A stretch of 45,669 bases of DNA from Spirochaetota bacterium (lineage in GTDB: Bacteria > Spirochaetota > B62-G9 > DRHN01), in assembly GCA_016934265.1 (NCBI GenBank), contig JAFGTF010000054.1, forward strand, positions 1 to 45,669. Direction: 5' to 3'. A model generated the notes under the pieces. The model worked only from the letters and a program-made list of their open reading frames with translations, did no database searches and was not told the DNA's origin. Made by a program: the position numbers and the translations under genes. How positions within the stretch are numbered: the first letter of the stretch is position 1; each line of letters begins with the position of its first letter. Of this stretch, positions 7,579 through 15,824 are shown one piece after another.

Positions 7579-9154
7579 GCTCGACATGGAACGAAACTAC
7601 AAGCGCCCGGTGAAGTACTATCCGGTGTTCGATCTCGATCGCTGCAACCGATGCGGGCTGTGCGCAACCGCGTGTACCTGGGGCGAGATCAGTATGAGGG
7701 TTGAGCGGGTGATAGACGGCAAGCCGGTCTGCGTGCCGTTCGCGAACAAGAGTTCCTGCGGCGCCTGCCACTACTGTGAAAAGCAGTGTCCCGAAGACGC
7801 GATAACCATTGTCGAGGGACCGAACCCGGTCACGCACCGGTACTGGGAGGGAGATATACGGAACCTCTACCGCCAGGTCGACCCCGCTCACCCGGGGCAC
7901 GTGCTGCTGATATCCACCGGTGCCGATTCCGGGGCGATCAGCTACTTCGATCATCTCATGTTCGATGCCTGCCAGGTTACAAACCCGCCGATAGATCCGC
8001 TCAGGGAGCCGATGGAGCTTAAAACCTTTCTCGGGAGGCGGGAGTATTACAACGGACTCGTGTCCGCCGGACAAGAGTCCGCCGGGCGCCTGTCCGCTGG
8101 ATCTTTGAAGAACGACCAACAGCTCCCGCCCGTGCTCGAGCTGGATACTCCCATCCTCTTTTCAGCGATGAGCTTCGGATCGATAAATCTCCGGGTGCAG
8201 ATAGCGGAGGCTCGCGCCGCGGGGATACTCGGTACCTTCTGGAACGCCGGGGAGGGCGGGCTCCATAAAAGCCTTCACGAGTACCGCGACCGTACCATCG
8301 TGCAGGTCGCATCAGGCAGGTTCGGCGTCAATCCCGGATTCTTCAAGCACTGCAGCGCCGTGGAGATCAAGATAGGACAGGGGGCGAAGCCCGGCATTGG
8401 AGGGCACCTCCCCGGAGAGAAGGTAACGGACCAGATATCCGAGACGAGAATGATTCCCATGGGATCGGACGCACTTTCACCGGCTCCCCACCACGATATA
8501 TACTCGATCGAGGACCTCCGCCAGCTCATCTATGCGATCAAAGAGGCGACGAGGTATGAAAAGCCGGTCTCGGTAAAGGTCTCCGCGGTCCACAACATCG
8601 CCGCGATAGTATCCGGTATCGCGAGGGCGGGTGCCGATATCATCGCAATCGACGGTTTCCGAGGCGGTACCGGTGCGGCCCCACGAAGGATTCGCCAGAG
8701 TATGGGAATACCGATAGAGCTCGCAATATCGGCGGCTGACAGGAGGCTCCGCGAGGAGCGTATACGCCATCATGTCTCTCTCGTGGCTGCGGGAGGGATA
8801 CGTAACTCGGCCGACGTGCTGAAGGCGATCTGTCTCGGGGCGAACGCGGTGTACGTGGGGACCGCGGTCCTCGTTGCGCTCGGCTGCGGGCTCTGCCAGC
8901 GATGCTATGCGAGCAAGTGCAGCTACGGGATTACAACGAACAGGGCGGACCTTGTGCAGCGGATCAACATCGATGTCGCGACCGACTCGCTCATCTCGCT
9001 CGTGCGTGCCTGGTCCGAGGAGATCAAGGAGCTCATGGGGGGTATGGGTATAAACACGATAGGGTCGCTCGTGGGCAACAGGGAGCGGCTCAGGGGGCTT
9101 CACCTTACGACCCAGGAACTCGATGTCCTCGGGGTGAAGCAGGCGGGCGAGTAG
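7568..9154 (+). CDS. Glutamate synthase FMN subunit with N-terminal 2[4Fe-4S] domain
   Basis: The 528-residue central GOGAT subunit, which reductively aminates 2-oxoglutarate on FMN. An N-terminal ferredoxin module (about 17-80) carries CNRCGLCATAC and CGACHYCEKQCP. The (beta/alpha)8 FMN domain follows, with IDGFRGGTGAAP and VAAGGIRNSADV. The 3Fe-4S cluster motif CGLCQRCYASKC (about 442-453) is followed by YGITT. This is the archaeal-type arrangement, not the 1500-residue bacterial GltB. The ATG at 7568 overlaps the previous gene by 11 bp; ATG 7586 is an alternative start. Electrons probably come from the flavoprotein fusion encoded next. Nine bases separate the two genes. Confidence 0.92.
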   Translation: MQPELDMERNYKRPVKYYPVFDLDRCNRCGLCATACTWGEISMRVERVIDGKPVCVPFANKSSCGACHYCEKQCPEDAITIVEGPNPVTHRYWEGDIRNLYRQVDPAHPGHVLLISTGADSGAISYFDHLMFDACQVTNPPIDPLREPMELKTFLGRREYYNGLVSAGQESAGRLSAGSLKNDQQLPPVLELDTPILFSAMSFGSINLRVQIAEARAAGILGTFWNAGEGGLHKSLHEYRDRTIVQVASGRFGVNPGFFKHCSAVEIKIGQGAKPGIGGHLPGEKVTDQISETRMIPMGSDALSPAPHHDIYSIEDLRQLIYAIKEATRYEKPVSVKVSAVHNIAAIVSGIARAGADIIAIDGFRGGTGAAPRRIRQSMGIPIELAISAADRRLREERIRHHVSLVAAGGIRNSADVLKAICLGANAVYVGTAVLVALGCGLCQRCYASKCSYGITTNRADLVQRINIDVATDSLISLVRAWSEEIKELMGGMGINTIGSLVGNRERLRGLHLTTQELDVLGVKQAGE

Positions 9155-9163
9155 GGGGAATGC

Positions 9164-11329
9164 ATGCAGAAAACGGCACAAGAGTATACGATACAGGTCG
9201 GTACGATGCACTACCGGGAGCTGAACGGCATTATTCACGAGAGGATGGCTCGGGGGGTCCGCCGGTTTGTGCTGCTCGGGGTCACGGGACAGCGCTACAT
9301 CGGGGCCGGCTTGCCACACGGAATCGAGCTTGTCATCTACGGCGTGCCGGGCCAGGACCTCGGCGTGTTCAACACCGGAGCCCGTATCGTGGTTCGCGGC
9401 AATGCGCAGGACGGGGTTGGAAACACGATGAACGAGGGCCTTATCGAGGTCCATGGAAGCGTCGGCGACATACCGGGACACATGATGCGGGAGGGAAAGA
9501 TATTTGTCCGCGGGCATGCGGGATTCAGGGCCGGCATCATGATGAAGGAGTTCGGGGACAAGCGCCCCGTGATGATCGTCGGGGAGACCATCGGGGATTA
9601 TGTCGGTGAATATATGGCGGGCGGGACCATCGTCGTGCTCGGAATCGGGCTGGCGAAGGGGCAGAGCCCGGTCGCGCGGCATGTCGCCTCCGGAATGTTC
9701 GGGGGGAGGATCTTCATACGGGGCAAGGTCGTCTCGGACCAGGTCGGAAACGGCGCGGTGCTGCAAAAAGCGGGCAGGGAGGCGATCGAAGCGCTTTTAC
9801 CCTGTCTTGAGGAGTATGCAGGGGTGTTCGATATCGATCCCAGGATTATTGCGGAAGGTCCCTATTATATAATTTCCCGTGCCGGAGGGAGGCCGTACGG
9901 CAACCTCTATGTTCCGTCGAACAAGGTGGGCCGGGATCTCGTCCCCGTACACAGAAACCTCACGCCGCCGTGCGCGGCGGCATGTCCCGCGGGGATACCG
10001 AATCCGGTCATCATACGCCACCTGCGAGAGGGCCGGACGAAAGAGGCGTTCGAGCTTATCGACGAGTATACGCCGTTCCGCTACTCCTGCTGCGGAATGG
10101 TCTGTCCGGGCCTCTGCAGGTCCGCATGCACGAGAAGCAGTCTCAGCTCCGCGGTGAAGATAGACGAAATTTCACGGCAATACTCCCCCTCCGGCGCGGT
10201 GACCGTTTCCAAGATAAAGAAGCCGCAGAAGGTGGCGGTTATAGGTGCGGGACCGGCGGGTCTTTCCGCCGCATGGCAGCTTACAAGACGGGGATACAAA
10301 GTCGACGTCTATGAGAAAGAAGAGGACATCGGAGGTAAGCTCACCCACCACATTCCGGAGCAGCGGCTGCCGCGCGCATCCGTAGAGCGTGACCTCGTAC
10401 GGATCAGGTCCATCGGCATCGGGTTTTATACAGGCATACCGGTGGACAACGCCCGCTTCGAGAAGATGAAAAAAGAGTACGACGCCGTGGTGATCGCAAC
10501 CGGTAGGGGCGAGCCGAGGCGGATCGGGTTCCCGGGAGAAAAGCGGGCGGTCGCGGCGTACGATTTCTTGAAATCGCTGAAAGAGAAGAAAAACTCGCCG
10601 GACCTCGAAGGAAAGAGGGTGGCGATCATCGGCGCGGGGAACGTTGCAATGGATGCGGCCTGCGAGAGCTTCAGGCTCGGCGCGGCCTCGGTGACCGCGG
10701 TCGACATAGCCCGCCCGATGGCGTTCGGAAAGGAGCTCGACCATGCGCTCGCCCTCGGTACCAGAATCCTGTATCCCCGCTTCGTCGAACGATACGGAAA
10801 AAAAAAGCTCGTATTCAAGAACGGGGATTCGATCGAGGCGGATTTCGTCGTCGTGGCGGTCGGCGAGACGCCGATGCTCGATTTCGTGGGGGAAAAGATC
10901 CTCTCGGAAAAAAACTCGTTCGCCACTAATATTCCGGGGGTGTTCATCGTCGGGGACGCGTTATCGCCGGGGCTCATTACGAACAGCATCGGTATGGGAA
11001 GAAGGTTCGCGGATTTTCTCGACCGCCTGTTGTGCGGCGTTCCTTCGCTGCAGGAGGATGCGGCCGCAGGGGCGGAAGCGGTCGACAAGCGGCGTATAAA
11101 TACGATCTACTTTCAGGAAACGGATGCGCGCGGCGGCCCCCTCGACGAATGTTTCTCCTGCGGGACCTGTATACAGTGTGACATCTGCGTCGATGCGTGC
11201 CCGAGAGAGGCGATTGCGCGGAACGGAGAACAGTTCGTTATAGACGAGGATCGCTGCACGGGGTGCGGAATTTGCGCCTCCATATGCCCCCGGGGCGCTA
11301 TTACGATGACGGTGAAGTACCCGCGGTAG
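9164..11329 (+). CDS. Fusion: GOGAT GXGXG domain + GltD-like FAD/NADPH oxidoreductase + 2[4Fe-4S] ferredoxin
   Basis: A 721-residue fusion. Residues 1-250 form the right-handed beta-helix GXGXG domain of glutamate synthase, with repeating G-x-I/V-x-V/I-x-G turns. Residues 265-330 hold the GltD N-terminal cysteine motifs (CAAACPAG, CCGMVCPGLCRSAC). FAD binding is by GAGPAG near 360 and NADPH binding by GAGNVAMDA near 487. The C-terminus (about 663-715) is a two-cluster ferredoxin, CGTCIQCDICVDACP and CTGCGICASICP. It completes the split GOGAT begun two genes earlier and supplies both the missing C-terminal alpha domain and the electron-input subunit. In most genomes the two parts are separate proteins. 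No strong terminator is visible after it. Confidence 0.9.
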   Translation: MQKTAQEYTIQVGTMHYRELNGIIHERMARGVRRFVLLGVTGQRYIGAGLPHGIELVIYGVPGQDLGVFNTGARIVVRGNAQDGVGNTMNEGLIEVHGSVGDIPGHMMREGKIFVRGHAGFRAGIMMKEFGDKRPVMIVGETIGDYVGEYMAGGTIVVLGIGLAKGQSPVARHVASGMFGGRIFIRGKVVSDQVGNGAVLQKAGREAIEALLPCLEEYAGVFDIDPRIIAEGPYYIISRAGGRPYGNLYVPSNKVGRDLVPVHRNLTPPCAAACPAGIPNPVIIRHLREGRTKEAFELIDEYTPFRYSCCGMVCPGLCRSACTRSSLSSAVKIDEISRQYSPSGAVTVSKIKKPQKVAVIGAGPAGLSAAWQLTRRGYKVDVYEKEEDIGGKLTHHIPEQRLPRASVERDLVRIRSIGIGFYTGIPVDNARFEKMKKEYDAVVIATGRGEPRRIGFPGEKRAVAAYDFLKSLKEKKNSPDLEGKRVAIIGAGNVAMDAACESFRLGAASVTAVDIARPMAFGKELDHALALGTRILYPRFVERYGKKKLVFKNGDSIEADFVVVAVGETPMLDFVGEKILSEKNSFATNIPGVFIVGDALSPGLITNSIGMGRRFADFLDRLLCGVPSLQEDAAAGAEAVDKRRINTIYFQETDARGGPLDECFSCGTCIQCDICVDACPREAIARNGEQFVIDEDRCTGCGICASICPRGAITMTVKYPR

Positions 11330-11714
11330 CTTGCGGTATCGGTGAATAAAAAGAGCAGAACGAGGAAACTGCACCGTTTGTTCGTCTTTTCGATTTCTTC
11401 TGTTTTTGGTACGTATAGACACGCTTTTTGGAAATCTCAAGGAATATCATTATCAATCGTTCTTCAAGAAGGGTGTAGTGTAGTGTCCTTCTTGGCACGA
11501 AGTGAACGGAGGCTGAGATGCTTCCGTGCGGGTATTTGAAACGACGAATGCGGTATGAAAGTAGAGGAATAGGCTTCGGGGATGCCGCCGTGGCCCTGCA
11601 CATCCGGGCGCGGTACGAAAGAAGATCGTCATAAACCTCCCACACGGGAGATACGAAACGCCGATGTTCGCGCCCTTTTATTAGGGCGCACAAAAACGCT
11701 TCACAGCCGGTTCT
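11330..11714. other. Convergent intergenic region with inverted repeats
   Basis: No gene is supported. CAAGAAGG (11465-11472) and CCTTCTTG (11487-11494) form an 8-bp dyad around a GTGTA-type short repeat. GCGCCC (11670-11675) and GGGCGC (11684-11689) form a 6-bp hairpin with a T-rich loop, about 25 bp past the ispH stop. Neither is followed by a clear T tract, so both are only possible terminators for the two convergent transcripts. Confidence 0.4.
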
Positions 11715-12569
11715 TCATACCCGTGAGAGGCTTTTGGCTATCGACTCGATCCGTTCTTTTACCTCCTGCACGGTTTTTCGCGGTGTCGAAGCGCCGCTCA
11801 CCACGCCGACGCGTTTTCGCCCCACGAAAAGCGATGCGTCGAGGCCGTCCGGTGTCTCCACATGCGCCGCCTCCGTGTGCTCCAGGGCGATCTGGTAGAG
11901 TGTTTTCGTGTTGCTCGACTTCTTCCCCCCGACTACGACGACGAGGTCCGTTTTCTCGGCGAGCTCGGCCGTTTCCTTCTGCCGTTTCAGCGTTTCCTCG
12001 CATAGGGTGTTGCATACGAGCGTCTCTTTCGAAAGGAGGATGAGTTTCCCCGCAATCTCCCGAAAGCGATGGGGGTTGAAGGTCGTCTGCACGACAAGAG
12101 CGCCTCGGCCGCCGTGGGGCTTTATCACCGCGTCCGCTTCCTGTTCCACCACTATACCGTTGCTGCCGGTGAGTGAAAGGATCGCCTGAACCTCGGGGTG
12201 ATGCGGGTTTCCCGCGATATAGCAGAAGTATCCGTCATCGATGAGACGGGAAACCAGGGTATGTATCTTCTTTACCTTCGGGCAGGTGAAGTCGAATATC
12301 TGAAGCGACCGCTCCTTCGCCTCGGAGATGATATCGAGAGGAAGACCGTGAGATCTGATGATGAACCTCCCGCCTTCGGGGACGTCCCCTACCCGCGTCA
12401 CGACGATCATGCCGCGCGTTTTCAGCTCATTCACGACCTGGGGGTTGTGGATTATTTCTCCGAGGCAGTAGGTAGTACCCCTGTTCTCGAGCACCCTCAA
12501 GAGACCGGTAACGGCCCTGCTGACGCCGGAGCAGAACCCCACGGACCGTGCGACGATAATTTTCATCAC
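11715..12569 (-). CDS. ispH: 4-hydroxy-3-methylbut-2-enyl diphosphate reductase
   Basis: Last enzyme of the MEP isoprenoid pathway, making IPP and DMAPP with a [4Fe-4S] cluster. At 284 residues it is a normal short bacterial form. The three cluster cysteines are Cys13 (GFCSG), Cys96 (FTCPK) and Cys190 (NTLC). The catalytic Glu126 sits in HHPEV, and SHG, TFNP and SSNTKTLY motifs are present. It starts 10 bp after the stop of the polyprenyl synthase gene, so product supply (IPP/DMAPP) and chain elongation are encoded together. No other MEP gene is in the window. Confidence 0.95.
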   Translation of the reverse strand: MMKIIVARSVGFCSGVSRAVTGLLRVLENRGTTYCLGEIIHNPQVVNELKTRGMIVVTRVGDVPEGGRFIIRSHGLPLDIISEAKERSLQIFDFTCPKVKKIHTLVSRLIDDGYFCYIAGNPHHPEVQAILSLTGSNGIVVEQEADAVIKPHGGRGALVVQTTFNPHRFREIAGKLILLSKETLVCNTLCEETLKRQKETAELAEKTDLVVVVGGKKSSNTKTLYQIALEHTEAAHVETPDGLDASLFVGRKRVGVVSGASTPRKTVQEVKERIESIAKSLSRV

Positions 12570-12579
12570 GCTTCCTTTA

Positions 12580-13680
12580 TCAGCTTTCCCTCGTTACGCC
12601 GTGTGCCAGTATTTCGCCGAGGATCCTTTTATACTCCTCTTTAACCGGCAGCGCGTTCAGCATTTTTTCCGACTCTTTTTTCATCTTTAGGATCATTTCC
12701 TCCACCCGCCTGACGGCCCCGGTTTCAACCGCTTCTCTCCGGATATACGCTATATCCTCCTCCGTTATCCGGTCCTTTCGGAATATTTCGGAAATTCTTC
12801 GTTTCTGTTCCGGTGTCGCGAAACGCTGGAGGTAGTAATGCAGGAGGGTCTGTTTTTTCCCCTGCAGATCGGTGCCGATCGGCTTACCCGTTTTTTTCGC
12901 CTCTCCGAACAGGTCTATCCTGTCGTCGACAAGCTGGTAGATAACGCCGAACCGCTCGCCGAGATTCAAGAGAGCTTGGGTGACGGGCGTGTCGCTGCCG
13001 GCGAGGATTGAACCGGTTGCAAATGGAACCGAGAAGGTATACCGGGCGGTCTTGAAGCGGTAGAGCGACATGATGTCGGCCTCGGAGGCCTCCTTGTGCC
13101 GTGTGCCGAAAAAAACGTCCTGCATCTGAGCCACTCCGACCCGAGACAGCTCCCGGGACCAAAGCAGAAGTATTTTCATCGTATTTGCCGGACCGCAGCC
13201 TGCCGTGGTTTCACAGGACAGCAGCTCGAGCGCGAGAAAGAGGGCGGCGTCGCCCGCGCAGATGCCCAATCCCTCCCCCTCATGAAGGCCGTTTGTGCCC
13301 GTGATACGCTCGACGATCTTTTGGTACTGATAATGGATGCTCGGCATCCCCCTCCTGAGGCGGTCTCTGTCCATGATGTCGTCGTGGATGAGGAGAAAGG
13401 AATGAATCAGCTCGTATGCCGCGGCCGCCGCCTCGCAGCCCGGGGCGGTCACGCCGGCGGTGCGCTCAAAAGATAGCATGTCGTGTGTGAGGAGTACGAG
13501 GCTCCCGCGTATGAGCTTGCCCGCCGTGCAGAATTGGCGAAGGCGCTCGGTGAGGTCGCCGCCCCACCCGTTGACCGACTCGAGCTCGTGCGCTTTACGT
13601 TCGAGGAACGATTCCAAAGTCCGCGCGACCCGCCTTCCGTAACGGGAAAGCTCCTCGTCAAGTCCTCTTCTTTCCACCAT
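12580..13680 (-). CDS. Polyprenyl (probably geranylgeranyl-range) diphosphate synthase
   Basis: Trans-isoprenyl diphosphate synthase of 366 residues. It has the first Asp-rich motif DDIMD (100-104) and the second DDRID (252-256), the basic GKLIRGSL segment near 55-61 and GDAALFLA. The first motif has no two-residue insertion and Phe95 lies five residues before it. In characterised enzymes that combination resembles the archaeal short-chain GGPP synthase type, so a C15-C20 product is more likely than a long quinone side chain. This is inference from a few residues. AAAGAGG precedes the ATG. Operon with ispH. Confidence 0.88.
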   Translation of the reverse strand: MVERRGLDEELSRYGRRVARTLESFLERKAHELESVNGWGGDLTERLRQFCTAGKLIRGSLVLLTHDMLSFERTAGVTAPGCEAAAAAYELIHSFLLIHDDIMDRDRLRRGMPSIHYQYQKIVERITGTNGLHEGEGLGICAGDAALFLALELLSCETTAGCGPANTMKILLLWSRELSRVGVAQMQDVFFGTRHKEASEADIMSLYRFKTARYTFSVPFATGSILAGSDTPVTQALLNLGERFGVIYQLVDDRIDLFGEAKKTGKPIGTDLQGKKQTLLHYYLQRFATPEQKRRISEIFRKDRITEEDIAYIRREAVETGAVRRVEEMILKMKKESEKMLNALPVKEEYKRILGEILAHGVTRES

Positions 13681-13738
13681 CGCCTCTTTACGCCAATTTT
13701 TTTGAAAACATAATACCTAAGGCACCTGTTGTCGAGCG

Positions 13739-14944
13739 CTAGGGAATAAAAAAGGTCATGTAATCCATCACGATGCCCATAAAATCACGGCGATGATTCG
13801 GCGGGTCCGGGAAGTAGAAGAGGTGGGAGCTCTTGTTACTGTCCGAAGACCCGAATCCCTCTACCCTGCGCGGCGCAATCCGTTCCATCCTTCCCGCGAT
13901 GTCGTCCTCAAGCCTGCGGTTTCCACGTATGATATAGACGCGTGTTATCCGCATCGGTGACGGCGTAATGCGGTCGATGTGCCAGTGGTGTCGCTTTCTT
14001 CCGCGTTTGTGCCGCGCCACACGCGCGTCGACCCCGTTCATGCCGGAACCGACGTATACGTAGTATCCCTCCTCGAACGAGACCCGTCCGAGCGTACCGA
14101 CCGGTATCTCGCGCCGCGCCGTATTCTTTAGCAGAAGGAGGTAGCTTCCCCGTTTTGTGTCGGTTTTCCGTACCGTTTCCAGGTCGCAGGCGAGATCGGC
14201 GGCACAGTCGAGGTCGACCGTGACCGGATCGACGAGCGGGCATCGCACCGCGCTGAAATCGACCTGTCCGGCCTCGACCAGAGAGCGGCAGAAGAGGGGG
14301 TCTTCGTGTACGTTCGGCAGGAAGATGCGGGCGCGCGGCGAGGAAACGAAAAACAAAAGGTACTGACAATACCCGGCAGGCGTTCCGCGAGGCGGAAGCG
14401 TCCGCACCCCCGCCCCGTCCGGATAGAGGGCGACGCCGTTATGGCAAATCGTGCACGGTTCCACCGTAACAAAAAGATGATTCTGCGTTCTCCTTGTAAC
14501 GATAAGATCGAAACGTTCCGGTCCGTTACGCGGTGATCTCCTGATACCCGAGATATCGCATAAGGGGCCGAAGAGAAGTCCCCTTTTTATCAGTTCGGAC
14601 GCTATTCGGACAGCCGCACCCCGGTCGAGCAGGGTGTAGCCTTTCTGGTATTCGGTGGATACCGCCATGTGTGAAAACCCCCCGGGCAGACGGTTCGAAG
14701 GACAGACGAAAATCTTGGAACCCAAGAAGAGAATCGCCTCTTCGTCTTTAGAGGCGGGCAGGTAGCAGGAGGTCTCTTCGCCCTCATAAAGAATCCGGAT
14801 CGTACGATCGTCGGTTCTCCCGAGGAAGACGGCTTCATCGAAGCCGTCGGCGACTGATAAGGTATGTCCCATCAGCATACAATGTACCGGGGCTCCACTT
14901 GCCAAGCAAGAGGAAACGGGATCACATATGCGGACGGAACGCAC
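13739..14944 (-). CDS. SfsA-like domain (catalytic residues lost) fused to DUF123 GIY-YIG-like domain
   Basis: 401 residues from a GTG at 14944; ATG codons at residues 23 and 25 are other possible starts, and no strong ribosome binding site decides. Residues about 25-240 match the SfsA fold by pattern: FGPLCDISGIRRSP, RFDLIV, NGVALYPD, ARIFLP, DPLFCRSL and the closing V-x-CPL. SfsA carries a PD-(D/E)xK-like centre. Asp146 is kept, but the usual VEVKN(V/C)T reads VTVEPCT (159-165), so the Glu and Lys are gone. Residues 265-385 are DUF123: GSYLLLL, GRVSFEEGYYVYVGS, HWHID, GFGSSDSNKSSHLFYF. The function of either family is poorly known; a nucleic-acid role is likely. The 5' end overlaps the upstream flank of the divergent nitroreductase gene. 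Confidence 0.75.
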   Translation of the reverse strand: MRSVRICDPVSSCLASGAPVHCMLMGHTLSVADGFDEAVFLGRTDDRTIRILYEGEETSCYLPASKDEEAILFLGSKIFVCPSNRLPGGFSHMAVSTEYQKGYTLLDRGAAVRIASELIKRGLLFGPLCDISGIRRSPRNGPERFDLIVTRRTQNHLFVTVEPCTICHNGVALYPDGAGVRTLPPRGTPAGYCQYLLFFVSSPRARIFLPNVHEDPLFCRSLVEAGQVDFSAVRCPLVDPVTVDLDCAADLACDLETVRKTDTKRGSYLLLLKNTARREIPVGTLGRVSFEEGYYVYVGSGMNGVDARVARHKRGRKRHHWHIDRITPSPMRITRVYIIRGNRRLEDDIAGRMERIAPRRVEGFGSSDSNKSSHLFYFPDPPNHRRDFMGIVMDYMTFFIP

Positions 14945-15005
14945 GACGAAGAGGGTGCAGAGGGCGGGGGAAACCGTACATACCGCTTTGCCCGTACCGG
15001 ATGAA

Positions 15006-15021
15006 ATAGTATTTTTACTAT
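15006..15021 (+). repeat. Small inverted repeat upstream of the nitroreductase gene
   Basis: ATAGTA, TTTT, TACTAT: a perfect 6-bp arm dyad about 40 bp before the ATG at 15063. It lies between the divergent SfsA-DUF123 and nitroreductase genes and could be an operator. I see no clear -35/-10 pair attached to it. Confidence 0.3.
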
Positions 15022-15062
15022 GCCGGTCGATACGGTACTATCGGGTGAGAGAGGAACGCATC

Positions 15063-15743
15063 ATGAAGGGGAGGAGTCTTCTTTTGTTATTAGTGTTTTT
15101 TTTCATGTCGCTTCCACTTTTGGGCGAGGATGTCGTATTCTCCCTCCCCGCCCCGCGGATCGAGGGTGGGCCGGGTGTAACGGAGGCGATGAACGCGCGA
15201 AGGAGCACAAGGAGATTTACGGACGAGGGGCTCGGCTTGGAGGAGGTCTCTCTTCTTCTGTGGGCCTCTTCGGGGAAGACGGCAGACGCGGTGACAGGCG
15301 CGACGCGCACCGTTCCGTCCGCAGGCGGGTTATACCCCGTTACCGTGTACCTTGTCGCGAGGGATGTCGATGCCCTCGAGCAGGGGGTGTGGCGGTACGA
15401 TTACCGTTCACACGCGCTGACGCTCAATAAAAAAGGAGACCTCTCGAAACCCCTTTCCAAGGCTGCGGGAGGGCAGGTATACGTGCGGACCGCACCCGCA
15501 TGCATCGTCATAGCGGCGGATCCGGGCCGCACGGCGAGGGTGTACGGAACGAGGGGGGAAACGCGGTACGTTCACATGGATGCCGGCCACAGCGCGCAGA
15601 ACGTATACCTCGCCGCCTGCTCACTTTTGCTCGGCACCGTCGAGGTAGGCGCGTTCATCGACGAGCGGGTGAAGAGTGTGCTCGGCTTGGAAGAAGACGA
15701 GACACCCCTGCTTATCATGCCGGTGGGTCACCCCCTCAGATGA
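15063..15743 (+). CDS. Exported SagB/ThcOx-type nitroreductase family protein
   Basis: 226 residues. The ATG at 15063 opens a clear signal peptide (KGRS, then a Leu/Val/Phe-rich core to about residue 21, PLLGED), so the product is likely periplasmic or membrane-anchored. The rest is the FMN-binding nitroreductase fold of the SagB/thiazoline-oxidase branch: RRSTRRFTDEGL, LLLWASSGKT, PSAGGLYPVTVYLV (FMN contact), GHSAQNVYLAA and the PVGHP ending. Export of such a protein is uncommon but recurrent in anaerobes. The substrate is unknown, and no peptide-modification partner genes are nearby. AGAGGA lies upstream. An ABC ATPase gene follows after 81 bp. Confidence 0.82.
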   Translation: MKGRSLLLLLVFFFMSLPLLGEDVVFSLPAPRIEGGPGVTEAMNARRSTRRFTDEGLGLEEVSLLLWASSGKTADAVTGATRTVPSAGGLYPVTVYLVARDVDALEQGVWRYDYRSHALTLNKKGDLSKPLSKAAGGQVYVRTAPACIVIAADPGRTARVYGTRGETRYVHMDAGHSAQNVYLAACSLLLGTVEVGAFIDERVKSVLGLEEDETPLLIMPVGHPLR

Positions 15744-15824
15744 GTGGCTGTGACCGGCCGGACGGATGAACGAATGTGGTTCTCGTTACGTACCGTACGG
15801 GAGACGGACGACAATGGAGGATCG

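Noticed and set aside
8477-9766. 429-codon antisense frame opposite the glutamate synthase genes
   Set aside because: Same reason: shadow of the FMN subunit and the GXGXG fusion genes, His/Arg/Asp-rich nonsense composition.
11492-11508. Second sigma-54 promoter (TTGGCACG)
   Set aside because: The -24 element is perfect but the -12 GC doublet is absent at the required spacing, and no gene follows on that strand.
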